A stretch of DNA of 64,000 bases from Ekhidna lutea (GTDB taxonomy: Bacteria > Bacteroidota > Bacteroidia > Cytophagales > Cyclobacteriaceae): contig NZ_FZPD01000002.1 of assembly GCF_900188325.1 (NCBI RefSeq), positions 744,001 through 808,000 of the forward strand. The letters are read 5' to 3'. Position numbers and translations under genes: made by a program. The notes under the pieces are model-generated. The model saw only the letters and a list, made by a program, of their open reading frames with translations, was not told the DNA's origin and ran no database searches. This document shows positions 49,008 to 57,875 of this stretch, in pieces. Numbering within the stretch: position 1 is the first letter of the stretch; every line of letters begins with the position of its first letter.

Positions 49008-49589
49008 CTATGAATTCTCAGCATCACTGATAAGCTGCGCTATTTGTGGACGTACTTTTCTTAATTGATCGTAATCCAGTTTTAAGCCCATCGGACCCAG
49101 ATCTCTACTCATTTGATCATAAAATCCTTTTACATCTTCAAAATCTGTAGAAACTGATTCAAGAGCTGTATTTCCATAGTTATTTTTGATCGATGAATCC
49201 GCCCCCTTTTCCAAAAGCATTTTTACGATCTCGGTTCTGCCAAAAAATGCCGCAGTATGCAATGGTGTACTCCCGTCTGCACTTCGGGCGTTTAGATCTG
49301 CTCCCCCATTGATAAGCAACTTTGCAACATCCGGTTTTCCGAATAGTGCTGCGATTGATAAAGGACTGGAACCATAGGCATCTTTCTCATTGAGATCAGA
49401 CTTATTAGCGATATGAGCTTTTATGGCGTTTACATTACCAAAAAAGGCAGCTTCATGTATAGATACTTTGGGTGCCTCCCCGGCATCTTCACTGCTTTGT
49501 CCCTTAGATTCACAGGAAATAGTAATCAAGGAGAATAACATTAGAATGACCAATGATGATTGACTTGAGATAAACTTTAATTTCTTCAT
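49008..49589 (-). CDS. Ankyrin-repeat lipoprotein
   Basis: 193 residues. Lipoprotein signal (LMLFSLITISC, Cys at about 26). Three or four ankyrin repeats about 42-145: SIHEAAFFGNVNAIKAHIAN, YGSSPLSIAALFGKPDVAKL, DGSTPLHTAAFFGRTEIVKM, NNYGNTALESV. The tail (about 150-193) is not an ankyrin unit. Such periplasmic ankyrin proteins often protect or modulate a partner; here it is paired with an acyltransferase. Divergent from the AraC-TPR gene. Confidence 0.85.
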   Translation of the reverse strand: MKKLKFISSQSSLVILMLFSLITISCESKGQSSEDAGEAPKVSIHEAAFFGNVNAIKAHIANKSDLNEKDAYGSSPLSIAALFGKPDVAKLLINGGADLNARSADGSTPLHTAAFFGRTEIVKMLLEKGADSSIKNNYGNTALESVSTDFEDVKGFYDQMSRDLGPMGLKLDYDQLRKVRPQIAQLISDAENS

Positions 49590-49791
49590 TTTTTGTAAAA
49601 TTTAATTGTTGCAATAATTTGATAGTACAAAGCTCATAAGGGATTCAAAGGCACATTTAGTAACCATGCTCACAGTATTATTAACTATGATTTATCTCTA
49701 ACAACTATGCTGATTGGATATAAACTATGACGCAAAAGCACATCTTCTGAACAAAAAATGTCGATTATTGCATCATCAATAATCCAACCTG

Positions 49792-51840
49792 ATGTCAGAC
49801 TTTCTCCAACCAAAAGATCCCTTTCTCCTTAAAGCAATTGGTGTTGTTGAAGAACACCTCTCGGAGGAAGAGTTTGGAGTCACAGAGCTGGCTAATCAAT
49901 TGAGCATGAGTCGCTCCAATTTATTGAGGAAGATTAAGAGCCTGACTAACCTATCCGCAAGTGTATTTATTAGAAAAGTACGTCTTCATCATGCCAGACG
50001 ATTGCTTCAGTCCAATGAGTTAACCTCTTCGGAGGTTTCTTACAAGGTTGGATTTGGCAGCACCTCCTATTTTACCAAATGCTACCGGGAGGAATTCGGT
50101 ACAACTCCGGCCAAACAACAACCGGATAAAGAGAATGTAGATGAAAATGGATCTAATGCGTCAAAAAAAAGAAAATGGATCTATTTTGCTGTCCCTAGCC
50201 TCATCATTTTACTAGTACTGGTTTGGATTCTTCATCCAGGTGTGGCCTCCCAAAAGGAATTTAAATCCATTGCGGTTTTACCGTTTAAAAACGACAGTAA
50301 TGACACCACCAATGTGTACATCATTAATGGGGTAATGGATGCCATTCTTAGTAATCTCCAGAAAATCGAAGAGCTTAAAGTAACTAGTAGAACAACAGCT
50401 GAAAAATATAGAGGTTTGAACAAGTCTATTCCTGAAATATCCAAAGAGCTCGAAGTAGAATACTTTGTGGAAGGAAGTGGCCAGAAAGTAGGAGATCGAA
50501 TAGTGCTATCCGTACAGTTGATTGATGCTGAAAAAGATCAGCAAATTTGGTCCAGTCGGTTTGAACGAAAAAATGAGGACATCTTCGAGTTACAATCCGA
50601 AATTTCAAAAACAATCGCAGATCAAATTCAGGTCATTATTACTCCAAAGGCAAAACGTCTGATTGAGAAGGTTCCCACTGAAAGTTTAGAAGCCTATGAT
50701 CTATTCCTGAAAGGGCTTGATATCACAAATAAAGCAAATGGTGGTGCAGAACTTGAAAAGGCGATTGACTATTTCAAAAAGGCCATTGATGAAGACCCAT
50801 ACTTTGCAAATCCACATGCCTATATCGCCATTTGTTATTACTACATAGACATTTACCAGGTAGACAAAAAGTATGGCAATACGATCAACAGTTACGCTGA
50901 TAAAGCGATTTTGCTCGACCCTGAATTAGGAGAAGGTCTCATTGCGAAAGCGATGTATCACACCCAAAATGGACAATACGACCTGGCAATTGAATTCTTA
51001 GATAAAGTCCTGAACCTGAACCCCAATTCCGGCTGGGTGCATAACTTCCTCTCTGAAATCTATCGAAACAACATCCCAAACACAGAGAAATACCTAAAAC
51101 ATGCTATTCGAGGGATTCAAAATGCCATTTCTGATCAGGACTCTATCGAAGCAAGCTTTACTTACCTCCATTTGGCCAATGCATTAGCACAAACAGGCTT
51201 TATAAAAGAATCAGTAAAATATGTAAAGCAGGCACTCGCTTACAATCCGGAGAATTATTTTGCTGAGTATTTGTATATCTATATTAAAATGGCTCAGGAT
51301 TTAAATCTTAAACAAACTAAAAATGAGCTTATTGATATTTTAGAGAAAGACTCATCACGAATAGATGTCATGCAAGAAATAGCCAAGTTATGTTACACTA
51401 TGGAAGATTATGAGGAAGCCTGGAAATATTACGAAGCATTTATATCCATTAAACAAGCGCTTCAATTAGACATCTACCCAGCAGAGGATTTAAAAATTGC
51501 CTATGTGCTTAGAAAGCTGGGTCAGCCGGATGAGGCGGAAAGATTTTTAAACGCTTACAAGGCGTACATCGACAGTGATAACTCCATCTACAAGGACCTC
51601 AGCACAAGTGCATATTATGCCTATGAGGGAGATATAAATGAGGGGATCAAATACTTCAAGGCGTTCACAAAACAAACAGACTACTTCTACTGGTTGATCT
51701 TATTTCTCGAAATTGACCCTATCCTACTGGAAATGTCTCAACATGATGACTTCCAACCCACTGTTCAAAAAATAAAGGATAACTTCTGGGAGCAACATCA
51801 AGAAATACGTGAGATGCTGGAAGAAGAAGGTGTCATTTGA
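49792..51840 (+). CDS. AraC-type HTH / membrane / TolB-like / TPR regulator
   Basis: 682 residues. Cytosolic AraC HTH at the N-terminus (about 14-108: VTELANQLSMSRSNLLRKIK, then SSEVSYKVGFGSTSYFTKCY and FGTTP). A basic linker and one membrane helix (about 127-146). The extracytoplasmic part begins with a TolB/FlgO-like domain (about 153-255: SIAVLPFKNDSND, VTSRTTAEKYR, VEYFVEGSGQKVGDRIVLSV). TPRs follow (about 285-620: AIDYFKKAIDEDPYFANPHA, YDLAIEFLDKVLNLNPNSG). It looks like a one-component sensor, as found in Bacteroidota. It lies divergent from the ankyrin/acyltransferase operon, a possible target. Confidence 0.88.
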   Translation: MSDFLQPKDPFLLKAIGVVEEHLSEEEFGVTELANQLSMSRSNLLRKIKSLTNLSASVFIRKVRLHHARRLLQSNELTSSEVSYKVGFGSTSYFTKCYREEFGTTPAKQQPDKENVDENGSNASKKRKWIYFAVPSLIILLVLVWILHPGVASQKEFKSIAVLPFKNDSNDTTNVYIINGVMDAILSNLQKIEELKVTSRTTAEKYRGLNKSIPEISKELEVEYFVEGSGQKVGDRIVLSVQLIDAEKDQQIWSSRFERKNEDIFELQSEISKTIADQIQVIITPKAKRLIEKVPTESLEAYDLFLKGLDITNKANGGAELEKAIDYFKKAIDEDPYFANPHAYIAICYYYIDIYQVDKKYGNTINSYADKAILLDPELGEGLIAKAMYHTQNGQYDLAIEFLDKVLNLNPNSGWVHNFLSEIYRNNIPNTEKYLKHAIRGIQNAISDQDSIEASFTYLHLANALAQTGFIKESVKYVKQALAYNPENYFAEYLYIYIKMAQDLNLKQTKNELIDILEKDSSRIDVMQEIAKLCYTMEDYEEAWKYYEAFISIKQALQLDIYPAEDLKIAYVLRKLGQPDEAERFLNAYKAYIDSDNSIYKDLSTSAYYAYEGDINEGIKYFKAFTKQTDYFYWLILFLEIDPILLEMSQHDDFQPTVQKIKDNFWEQHQEIREMLEEEGVI

Positions 51841-52004
51841 TGACTAAATCCTATAAAGGATTACCAAAATTCTGTAACGATTTCAGCTGAAAATCTGTTG
51901 ATTTTTGTATCATGGGAGTTTTCGTCTGATTTACACTATTGATCAGATTCTTAATTGTAACTCAAGAAATTTGGCAAAGCTTTTTCACCAAAAAAATAAA
52001 TATT

Positions 52005-52328
52005 ATGGGAAGAATTGTAATTACATGCTATCGACCAAAACCCAGTAAAGAAGAAAAACTTCTTCAACTATCATTAAGTCACTACGACCGATTAAATGAA
52101 CAGGGATTGGTTACCGACAGAGCACCAATCCTTATGAAAGCTAAGGATGGTTCTGTCATTGAAGTTTTTGAATGGAAATCGAAAACAGCCATTGAGGAAG
52201 CACATTCAAACGAAGAAGTACAAAAAATGTGGGCAGAATATGACGAAGCATGTGATTTTGAAAAGCCTGTCAATATAAAAGAGTTTCAGGAGGTTTTTTC
52301 TGAATTTGAACCAATCAACAAACCATAA
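52005..52328 (+). CDS. ABM/YciI-like dimeric alpha-beta barrel protein
   Basis: 107 residues from ATG at 52005 (a longer frame from 51939 has a poor N-terminus). MGRIVITCYRPKPSKEEKLL, then DRAPILMKAKDGSVIEVFEW and AIEEAHSNEEVQKMWAEYDE give the beta-alpha-beta pattern of antibiotic-biosynthesis monooxygenase-like barrels. No catalytic residue is certain. Function open. Confidence 0.6.
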   Translation: MGRIVITCYRPKPSKEEKLLQLSLSHYDRLNEQGLVTDRAPILMKAKDGSVIEVFEWKSKTAIEEAHSNEEVQKMWAEYDEACDFEKPVNIKEFQEVFSEFEPINKP

Positions 52329-52342
52329 ACAGCCGATTTACG

Positions 52343-52350
52343 TATCTTTG
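52343..52350 (+). promoter_or_regulatory. -7 box TATCTTTG before the HYC_CC_PP gene
   Basis: An exact TAnnTTTG match, 5 bp before the GTG start at 52356, so the transcript would be leaderless or nearly so. It probably drives the metal-related cluster that follows. Confidence 0.45.
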
Positions 52351-52355
52351 CAGCA

Positions 52356-52742
52356 GTGCGAATAGCCAAAAACATAGTGAACAGTCTCCTGGCAATCATT
52401 TTACTGATTGCTACAACAGGCATTACCCTCAATAAGCATTATTGCCTGGGGGATTTGAAGTCTATGGCGGTGAATGCTCACGCTGATCACTGCTATGAAG
52501 GTGAAGCAGAAGATATTCCTTGCTGCAAGGAAATCTCTCAAGAACTACGCCTTGACGAACTGGTTTATCATTCTTTCGATTTTGATGCTACGCCTGACCT
52601 TTTTGAACTTGCGATTACTAATCATATCCTCCTAAAGGATATTTCACACGCGTTGGAGCAAGAAAAACCTGAACTCCAATATTATGACCCTCCCATCCCG
52701 GACAAAGACATCCCTGTTTTAATCCAGTCATTTCTGATATAA
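52356..52742 (+). CDS. HYC_CC_PP family protein
   Basis: 128 residues from a GTG start. Signal helix about 8-25, then NKHYCLGDLKSM (the HYC motif), DHCYEGEAEDIPCCKE (the CC motif) and DPPIPDKDIP (the PP motif): all three landmarks of this Bacteroidota family. The Cys and His residues could hold a metal. It is followed after 67 bp by the TonB receptor and then an HMA-domain protein; the same order is common in this phylum and suggests copper or heavy-metal handling. Exact role unproven. Confidence 0.9.
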   Translation: MRIAKNIVNSLLAIILLIATTGITLNKHYCLGDLKSMAVNAHADHCYEGEAEDIPCCKEISQELRLDELVYHSFDFDATPDLFELAITNHILLKDISHALEQEKPELQYYDPPIPDKDIPVLIQSFLI

Positions 52743-52809
52743 TACCAGATTGTGTTTTTGTGGTGATTTAATCACCATATCAATTTTTCATTGACTAAAA
52801 AATACAATC

Positions 52810-55008
52810 ATGGTAAAACATATATTTATACTAATAACATCAATTTTGTTAGCCTTATCAACTGAGGCGCAAACAGTTAGAGGAATGATTGGCAATGGAG
52901 CCGAGCATGAACCCCTCATTGGCGCTACTGTACAAGAGTTGGGCACTCAAAATGGAGTCATCACAGATGTGAATGGCCAGTTTTCTTTAAAACTTGAAAA
53001 TAGAGAATCGAAACTTGTTATTTCTTATTCAGGCTTCATTGCCGACACAGTGAACGTCGATCTATCCGGAATGATGCACATTATGCTTGAAGAAAACGCC
53101 TCTGAATTAGAAGAAGTGGTCGTTCAGGCTAGTAGCACTTTTCTAGACGATCGTGAATCAAAACACATCGAAGTAATCACAGAAGCAGAATTGACGAAAG
53201 CTGCTTGCTGTAACCTTTCCGAAAGTTTTGAAACCAATGCGTCCGTCGATGTTTCATTCACGGATGCAGTGAGTGGAGCTAAAACCATCCGTATGCTAGG
53301 GCTTGACGGTCGTTATGTTCAGATCAATCGGGAGAATGTTCCAAATGTTCGTGGGTTAGCCGGACGGTATGGCCTTTCATACGTGCCTGGCACCTGGGTG
53401 CAATCCATTGATGTTGGAAAAGGTGCAGGAACAGTTGTTAATGGCTTTGAATCGATGACCGGTCAAATCAACGTAGAGCTGAAAAAACCAGAAAGTAGTG
53501 AAAAGGTTTACCTCAACGGATATGCTAACTCGTTTGGCCGTTTGGAAATCAACGCGAATCATGCAAGAGACATCAACGATCAGTGGAGTACTGCCCTTTT
53601 ATTCCATTCAAACTATTTCAATAATGAAGTAGATCAGAATGATGACGGCTTCATGGATATTCCAAAAGGACGCCAGATCAATGTGATGAATCGATATAAA
53701 TATCATGGAAAAAACATGGAGTCTCAGATAGGCTTTACGGTGATGCGGGACGAAAAAGCTGGTGGACAGCTAGGTTTTGATTTTGGAGATGATTTTCGTA
53801 CATCAGCTCAATACGGATTTGAAAACAATACCACAAGAGCAGAGGTATTTGGCAAAACAGGACTCCTATTTCCTCACAAACCGTATAAGGGCTGGGGATT
53901 TATTTACTCAGCATCGTATCTGGATATTGATGGTGGTTTTGGAAGGGATAACTATCAGGGAACAGAAAAAACGCTTTATGGCAATGTGATTTTTCAAAAC
54001 ATTATTGGCAACTCATTTCATCAATACAAAACAGGCGTAAGTATGCTTTATGATGAGTTTGATGAAGTGTATGCTGATTCGGCTTTTAGCAGACAGGAAG
54101 TAGTTCCGGGTCTATATTACGAGTACACCTTTTCTCCCGGAGAAAAATTTACGCTACTCGCAGGAGCACGAACGGACTTTCATAATTTGTACGGCACCTA
54201 TTTCACTCCAAGACTTCATTCACGCTTTCAGTTTACAGAAAACACCACACTACGAGCTGCAATTGGTCGTGGATACCGAACACCTAATACAATCGTAGAA
54301 AACAGTAACATCCTGGTCTCTTCTCGTCAGCTGATTATTGAGGAGAATCCGGAATCGGAGGTTTCCTGGAACATGGGAGGTAGTTTGGTTACAGCTGTCA
54401 ATATTGGTGATAAAAAGCTGAACCTGATTGCTGATTACTTCTACACAATGTTTGAAAATCAGCTGATCTACGATATGGATCAGAATGCTAGTCAACTTAG
54501 GGTGTATAACCTTCGAGGTAAATCGTATGCTCATAGCTTCCAACTGGAAGGAAATTACCAGTTCTCTGATCGATTCAGTGCCAAGGCTGCTTACAAGCTA
54601 TACGATGTGCAAGCCACAATTAATGGTGAATTGCAGGAAGTTCCTTTCAATGCCAGAGACAGGTTTTTCGTGAATGGATCATATGCTACGAAATTTGACA
54701 AATGGGAAGCAGATGCAACACTCCAATGGTTTGGAAGCAAGCGGTTACCGGACACTTCAAACAAGCCAGCAGAGTTTCAAAGAGGATCAGCTTCACCAGA
54801 CTTTTTCTTGCTGAATGCTCAGGTAAGCAGAGGATTCAGATGGGGTAATATTTACATAGGTTCGGAAAACTTGCTTGGATTTACCCAGGACGACCCGATC
54901 ATTGACTCGGAAAATCCCTTCAGTGATAATTTTGATGCATCCCTTGTATGGGCTCCAGTAGCCGGACGCATGGTGTATGCGGGGTTTAGATATAAGATTA
55001 AGGGATAA
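52810..55008 (+). CDS. TonB-dependent outer-membrane receptor
   Basis: 732 residues. Signal peptide 1-20 (ending TEAQ). CarboxypepD_reg-like N-terminal domain about 22-105 (GMIGNGAEHEPLIGATVQEL, GVITDVNGQFSLKLENRESK). Plug domain about 115-225 (VITEAELTKAACCNLSESFE, RMLGLDGRYVQINRENVPNV, GAGTVVNGFESMTGQINVEL). The remainder is a 22-strand barrel ending in GRMVYAGFRYKI. The AACCNLSESFE stretch is typical of receptors next to HYC_CC_PP and HMA genes. Imports a metal complex by inference. Confidence 0.93.
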   Translation: MVKHIFILITSILLALSTEAQTVRGMIGNGAEHEPLIGATVQELGTQNGVITDVNGQFSLKLENRESKLVISYSGFIADTVNVDLSGMMHIMLEENASELEEVVVQASSTFLDDRESKHIEVITEAELTKAACCNLSESFETNASVDVSFTDAVSGAKTIRMLGLDGRYVQINRENVPNVRGLAGRYGLSYVPGTWVQSIDVGKGAGTVVNGFESMTGQINVELKKPESSEKVYLNGYANSFGRLEINANHARDINDQWSTALLFHSNYFNNEVDQNDDGFMDIPKGRQINVMNRYKYHGKNMESQIGFTVMRDEKAGGQLGFDFGDDFRTSAQYGFENNTTRAEVFGKTGLLFPHKPYKGWGFIYSASYLDIDGGFGRDNYQGTEKTLYGNVIFQNIIGNSFHQYKTGVSMLYDEFDEVYADSAFSRQEVVPGLYYEYTFSPGEKFTLLAGARTDFHNLYGTYFTPRLHSRFQFTENTTLRAAIGRGYRTPNTIVENSNILVSSRQLIIEENPESEVSWNMGGSLVTAVNIGDKKLNLIADYFYTMFENQLIYDMDQNASQLRVYNLRGKSYAHSFQLEGNYQFSDRFSAKAAYKLYDVQATINGELQEVPFNARDRFFVNGSYATKFDKWEADATLQWFGSKRLPDTSNKPAEFQRGSASPDFFLLNAQVSRGFRWGNIYIGSENLLGFTQDDPIIDSENPFSDNFDASLVWAPVAGRMVYAGFRYKIKG

Positions 55009-55049
55009 TAAGAAGTTAGGTTTTAGACATTAGATAACAGACATCAGAT

Positions 55050-55505
55050 ATGAATAATACACAAAAACAAAATCAGAATTTTATCCCCCTTTGGAGCGGT
55101 TCGACGCTTCGAGGGTTAGGGGGAGGTTTATTAATGATTTCATTGCTAACCTCTTCTTTCTCTCAAAAAGAGCCCGTTGAAGTAGATGGAGGATTTAAAG
55201 TGGAAATTCAAACCTCTGCCATCTGTGAGATGTGTAAGAATACTTTGGAAAAAGACCTGGCCTTCGAAAAAGGCGTTAAAGAAGCCACACTTAATTTGGA
55301 TGACAAGGTGCTCACAGTGGTTTATCATCCTAAGCGAACTGATGCACAGACCATTCGCAGGCGAATCACTTTAGTTGGCTATCACGCAGATACACTCGCG
55401 AGAGATTCTAAAGCTTATGACAATTTGCCGATGTGTTGCAAAGATGGAGCGCATGGCACACCGATTCCTCAGGTACCATTGAAAGCTAAGGATGATAATG
55501 GTTAA
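55050..55505 (+). CDS. Periplasmic heavy-metal-associated (HMA) domain protein
   Basis: 151 residues. HMA fold about 48-115: VEIQTSAICEMCKNTLEKDL with the CxxC metal site (CEMC), then VKEATLNLDDKVLTVVYHPK and IRRRITLVGYHADTL. A second Cys pair (MCCKDGAHGT) is in the tail. The first 30 residues are odd: nt 55083-55129 encode IPLWSGSTLRGLGGG from a sequence like the intergenic CCCCCTTTGGAG...GGGTTAGGGGGAGG element, so an intergenic repeat seems to have been drawn into the reading frame. A shorter start (ATG 55134) lacks a full signal peptide. Third gene of the metal cluster. Confidence 0.85.
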   Translation: MNNTQKQNQNFIPLWSGSTLRGLGGGLLMISLLTSSFSQKEPVEVDGGFKVEIQTSAICEMCKNTLEKDLAFEKGVKEATLNLDDKVLTVVYHPKRTDAQTIRRRITLVGYHADTLARDSKAYDNLPMCCKDGAHGTPIPQVPLKAKDDNG

Positions 55506-55529
55506 CCTTGCATTCATAACGAATGCACA

Positions 55530-57302
55530 TTGAAAGTTTACGAAAACAACATTGCCCGGCTTCAAGAAGAAGCTACCAAACTAGCAGTCAGTGATCGAAG
55601 GTTGAGCACAGCTCGCTTGCTTACCATCCTGGCTGCTGGTTTCTTATTTTACAAGTACCTGCAAACCGAAGAATTTCTATTTCTCCTATCGGGTTTGTTG
55701 GCTACTATCACCTTTTTCATGCTTGTAAACAAGCATCGATCTGTTCGCTGGATGCACGAACTGGTGAAGGCCAAAATTCAAATCAACGAAGACGAGCATT
55801 CATTTTTGATCAAAGGAGACTTGAACTTTGATAGTGGTGATGAGTTCGTTCAGCATGACCACCCCTACTCTTATGATCTGGATTTTTTCGGAGATCGGTC
55901 GCTCTTTCAAACGCTTAATCGAACAGGAACCGTAACAGGAAAGCGAAAACTGGCTGACACGCTTCAGTCAATAAAATCACCAGAGCAAATTAATGAAAGT
56001 CAGGAGGCTATTCGTGAAATAACGCCCCAGGTAGAATGGCGTCAGCACTTGTTAGCACTGGCCAGACTGAATCCGGATACTTATGAATCCTATTCAGATC
56101 TGATGAAATGGGCAGGCAAGCAGAGAACTAAGATGCTGGGTTTGCTGAATGTGTTCTCTTTCATAAGTCCTGTATTGATGTTGGTTGGGCTTGGCTTATA
56201 TTTCTTTTACTCAAATGAGCTGGCAGGTCGAATCAGCCTATTGCTCGGCTTGATCAACCTGGGAGTTGTTGCTTCTCAAATTGCTGCCATTAAAGGTGAA
56301 TTAATTACCTCAACCAAAATCGAGCATCTCCTCAGGCAATACTCTTTTCTGCTGAAAGAGATTGAAAAACATTCTTTTCAATCTACCCAACTTAAAAACC
56401 TTCAGAACAAACTGCAATCAACACACCGAAAAGCCAGCAGATCGATTCATGAGCTTTCACTTCTCTTTGGTAGACTGGAACATGTGCAAAACATTTTTGC
56501 CGGACCTATTTTGAATGGACTTTTCACCTATCATCTTCATGTGCTACGCTCTTTAGCAAAATGGCGGAGATTGTACGCCACCCACATCGAAGATTGGTTG
56601 GAGGTGATTGGTGAGTTTGAACAGCTGAATAGCCTGGCCAACTTTACTCATAACAATCCTGAATTTGTCTTCCCGGACATCAATTCAGAGCAACACATCC
56701 AGTTTGAAAATTTGGGACATCCACTGATCTCTAAAGAAAAGTCGGTAACCAATTCAATCGATTTTGACAATCAAAAGTTCTTTATCCTTACAGGTTCCAA
56801 TATGTCGGGGAAGAGTACATTTCTCCGTACGCTGGGTGTCAATATGGTACTAGCGGGTATAGGTGCTCCTGTTTATGCTAGCAAGGCCAATGTGCATCCC
56901 ATGCCTGTATTTGTATCTATGCGACTTTCTGATTCACTATCCGATAGTGAATCCTATTTCTATGCGGAAGTCAAAAGATTGAAGTCAATCATGGACCATC
57001 TGGATAATGAGCAAAGTTTTGTGCTGCTGGATGAAATACTTCGTGGTACTAATTCTGACGATAAACGAAATGGAACCATGGAGGTGATAAGAAAAATGGT
57101 GGAAAAACAAGCCTTCGGTGGTATTGCTACCCATGATCTGGAAGTATGCAACGTCACCAATGAACATCCAAAAATCCTATCCAATAAACGCTTCGAAGTA
57201 GAGATTGTAAATGACGAACTGGTTTTTGATTATAAGCTTAGAGAAGGTATTTGCGAAAACAAAAGTGCCAGCTTCATCATGAAGAAAATGGGTGTGATTT
57301 AA
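55530..57302 (+). CDS. Membrane MutS-family ATPase
   Basis: 590 residues from TTG at 55530. Two hydrophobic pairs near 32-70 and 205-250 suggest membrane helices, then a MutS lever/clamp-like helical part, and the MutS ATPase domain: Walker A GSNMSGKST at about 422-430, SLSDSESYFYAEVKRLKSIM, Walker B SFVLLDEILRGTNSDDK at about 498, THDLEV near 535. It lacks the mismatch-binding domain I (Phe-x-Glu). This membrane version is common in Bacteroidota, but its role is not known; it should not be called a mismatch-repair protein. It follows the HMA gene after 24 bp and may be a fortuitous neighbour. Confidence 0.85.
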   Translation: MKVYENNIARLQEEATKLAVSDRRLSTARLLTILAAGFLFYKYLQTEEFLFLLSGLLATITFFMLVNKHRSVRWMHELVKAKIQINEDEHSFLIKGDLNFDSGDEFVQHDHPYSYDLDFFGDRSLFQTLNRTGTVTGKRKLADTLQSIKSPEQINESQEAIREITPQVEWRQHLLALARLNPDTYESYSDLMKWAGKQRTKMLGLLNVFSFISPVLMLVGLGLYFFYSNELAGRISLLLGLINLGVVASQIAAIKGELITSTKIEHLLRQYSFLLKEIEKHSFQSTQLKNLQNKLQSTHRKASRSIHELSLLFGRLEHVQNIFAGPILNGLFTYHLHVLRSLAKWRRLYATHIEDWLEVIGEFEQLNSLANFTHNNPEFVFPDINSEQHIQFENLGHPLISKEKSVTNSIDFDNQKFFILTGSNMSGKSTFLRTLGVNMVLAGIGAPVYASKANVHPMPVFVSMRLSDSLSDSESYFYAEVKRLKSIMDHLDNEQSFVLLDEILRGTNSDDKRNGTMEVIRKMVEKQAFGGIATHDLEVCNVTNEHPKILSNKRFEVEIVNDELVFDYKLREGICENKSASFIMKKMGVI

Positions 57303-57324
57303 AGAGAATGCGTAGTTTTAACAT

Positions 57325-57867
57325 ATGGTCTTTCTGATTTTACTCATCTTTTTTTCATCTACCTCAAATCAAAATGAATGTAATGAGCTCACTATGGGAG
57401 AAGCTCTTGAGCAAGCAGATTTTGTTTTTCAGGGAATAGCAGGAACCACTTACCAAGTTGAAAATAAAGAATTTGTCAGTATTGGAATCCTTGAAATGTT
57501 TAAATCAAATTGGCAAATAGGTTTTGAATCAATTCCAATTCAAGTTAATTGTAACAATAGTTGCTCATTTTGTCCAGAGCGGCTAAAGACATATCTGATA
57601 TATGGAAAAGCTGACTCTTTCAAGGAAGGCTTTTATGTTTCACAGGTTCTAAGATTAAAGCAAACAGGAAATCAATTAACCGACTTAGATTTTCTATCTC
57701 GAATCGACTGCTTAATAGTTGATTCTGATTCAAAAGGAGCATGTTCCAGACATTTAGCTCCTGTATGTGGATGTGATGGAATACATATGGAAATGCTTGC
57801 TCTGCAGGTCAGGCAGGTGTCACAAGGTGGAAAGATGGAGAATGCCGCTAACTTAATTCCTTATTAA
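57325..57867 (+). pseudogene. Secreted netrin/TIMP-like plus Kazal-domain protein, frameshifted at the C-terminus
   Basis: As read, 180 residues. Signal peptide about 1-15. Residues 18-120 contain regularly placed Cys residues (NECNELTMGEALEQADFVFQ, then CNNSCSFCPERLKTY) in a netrin/TIMP-like pattern. At ACSRHLAPVCGCDG (near 145) a Kazal inhibitor domain begins, then continues as nonsense (IHMEMLALQVRQ). In another frame the DNA reads TYGNACSAGQAGV TRWKDGEC and stops at 57849-57851, exactly the rest of a Kazal domain. One A missing in the run at 57780-57782 explains it. Confidence 0.75.
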
Positions 57868-57875
57868 ATTTAACT

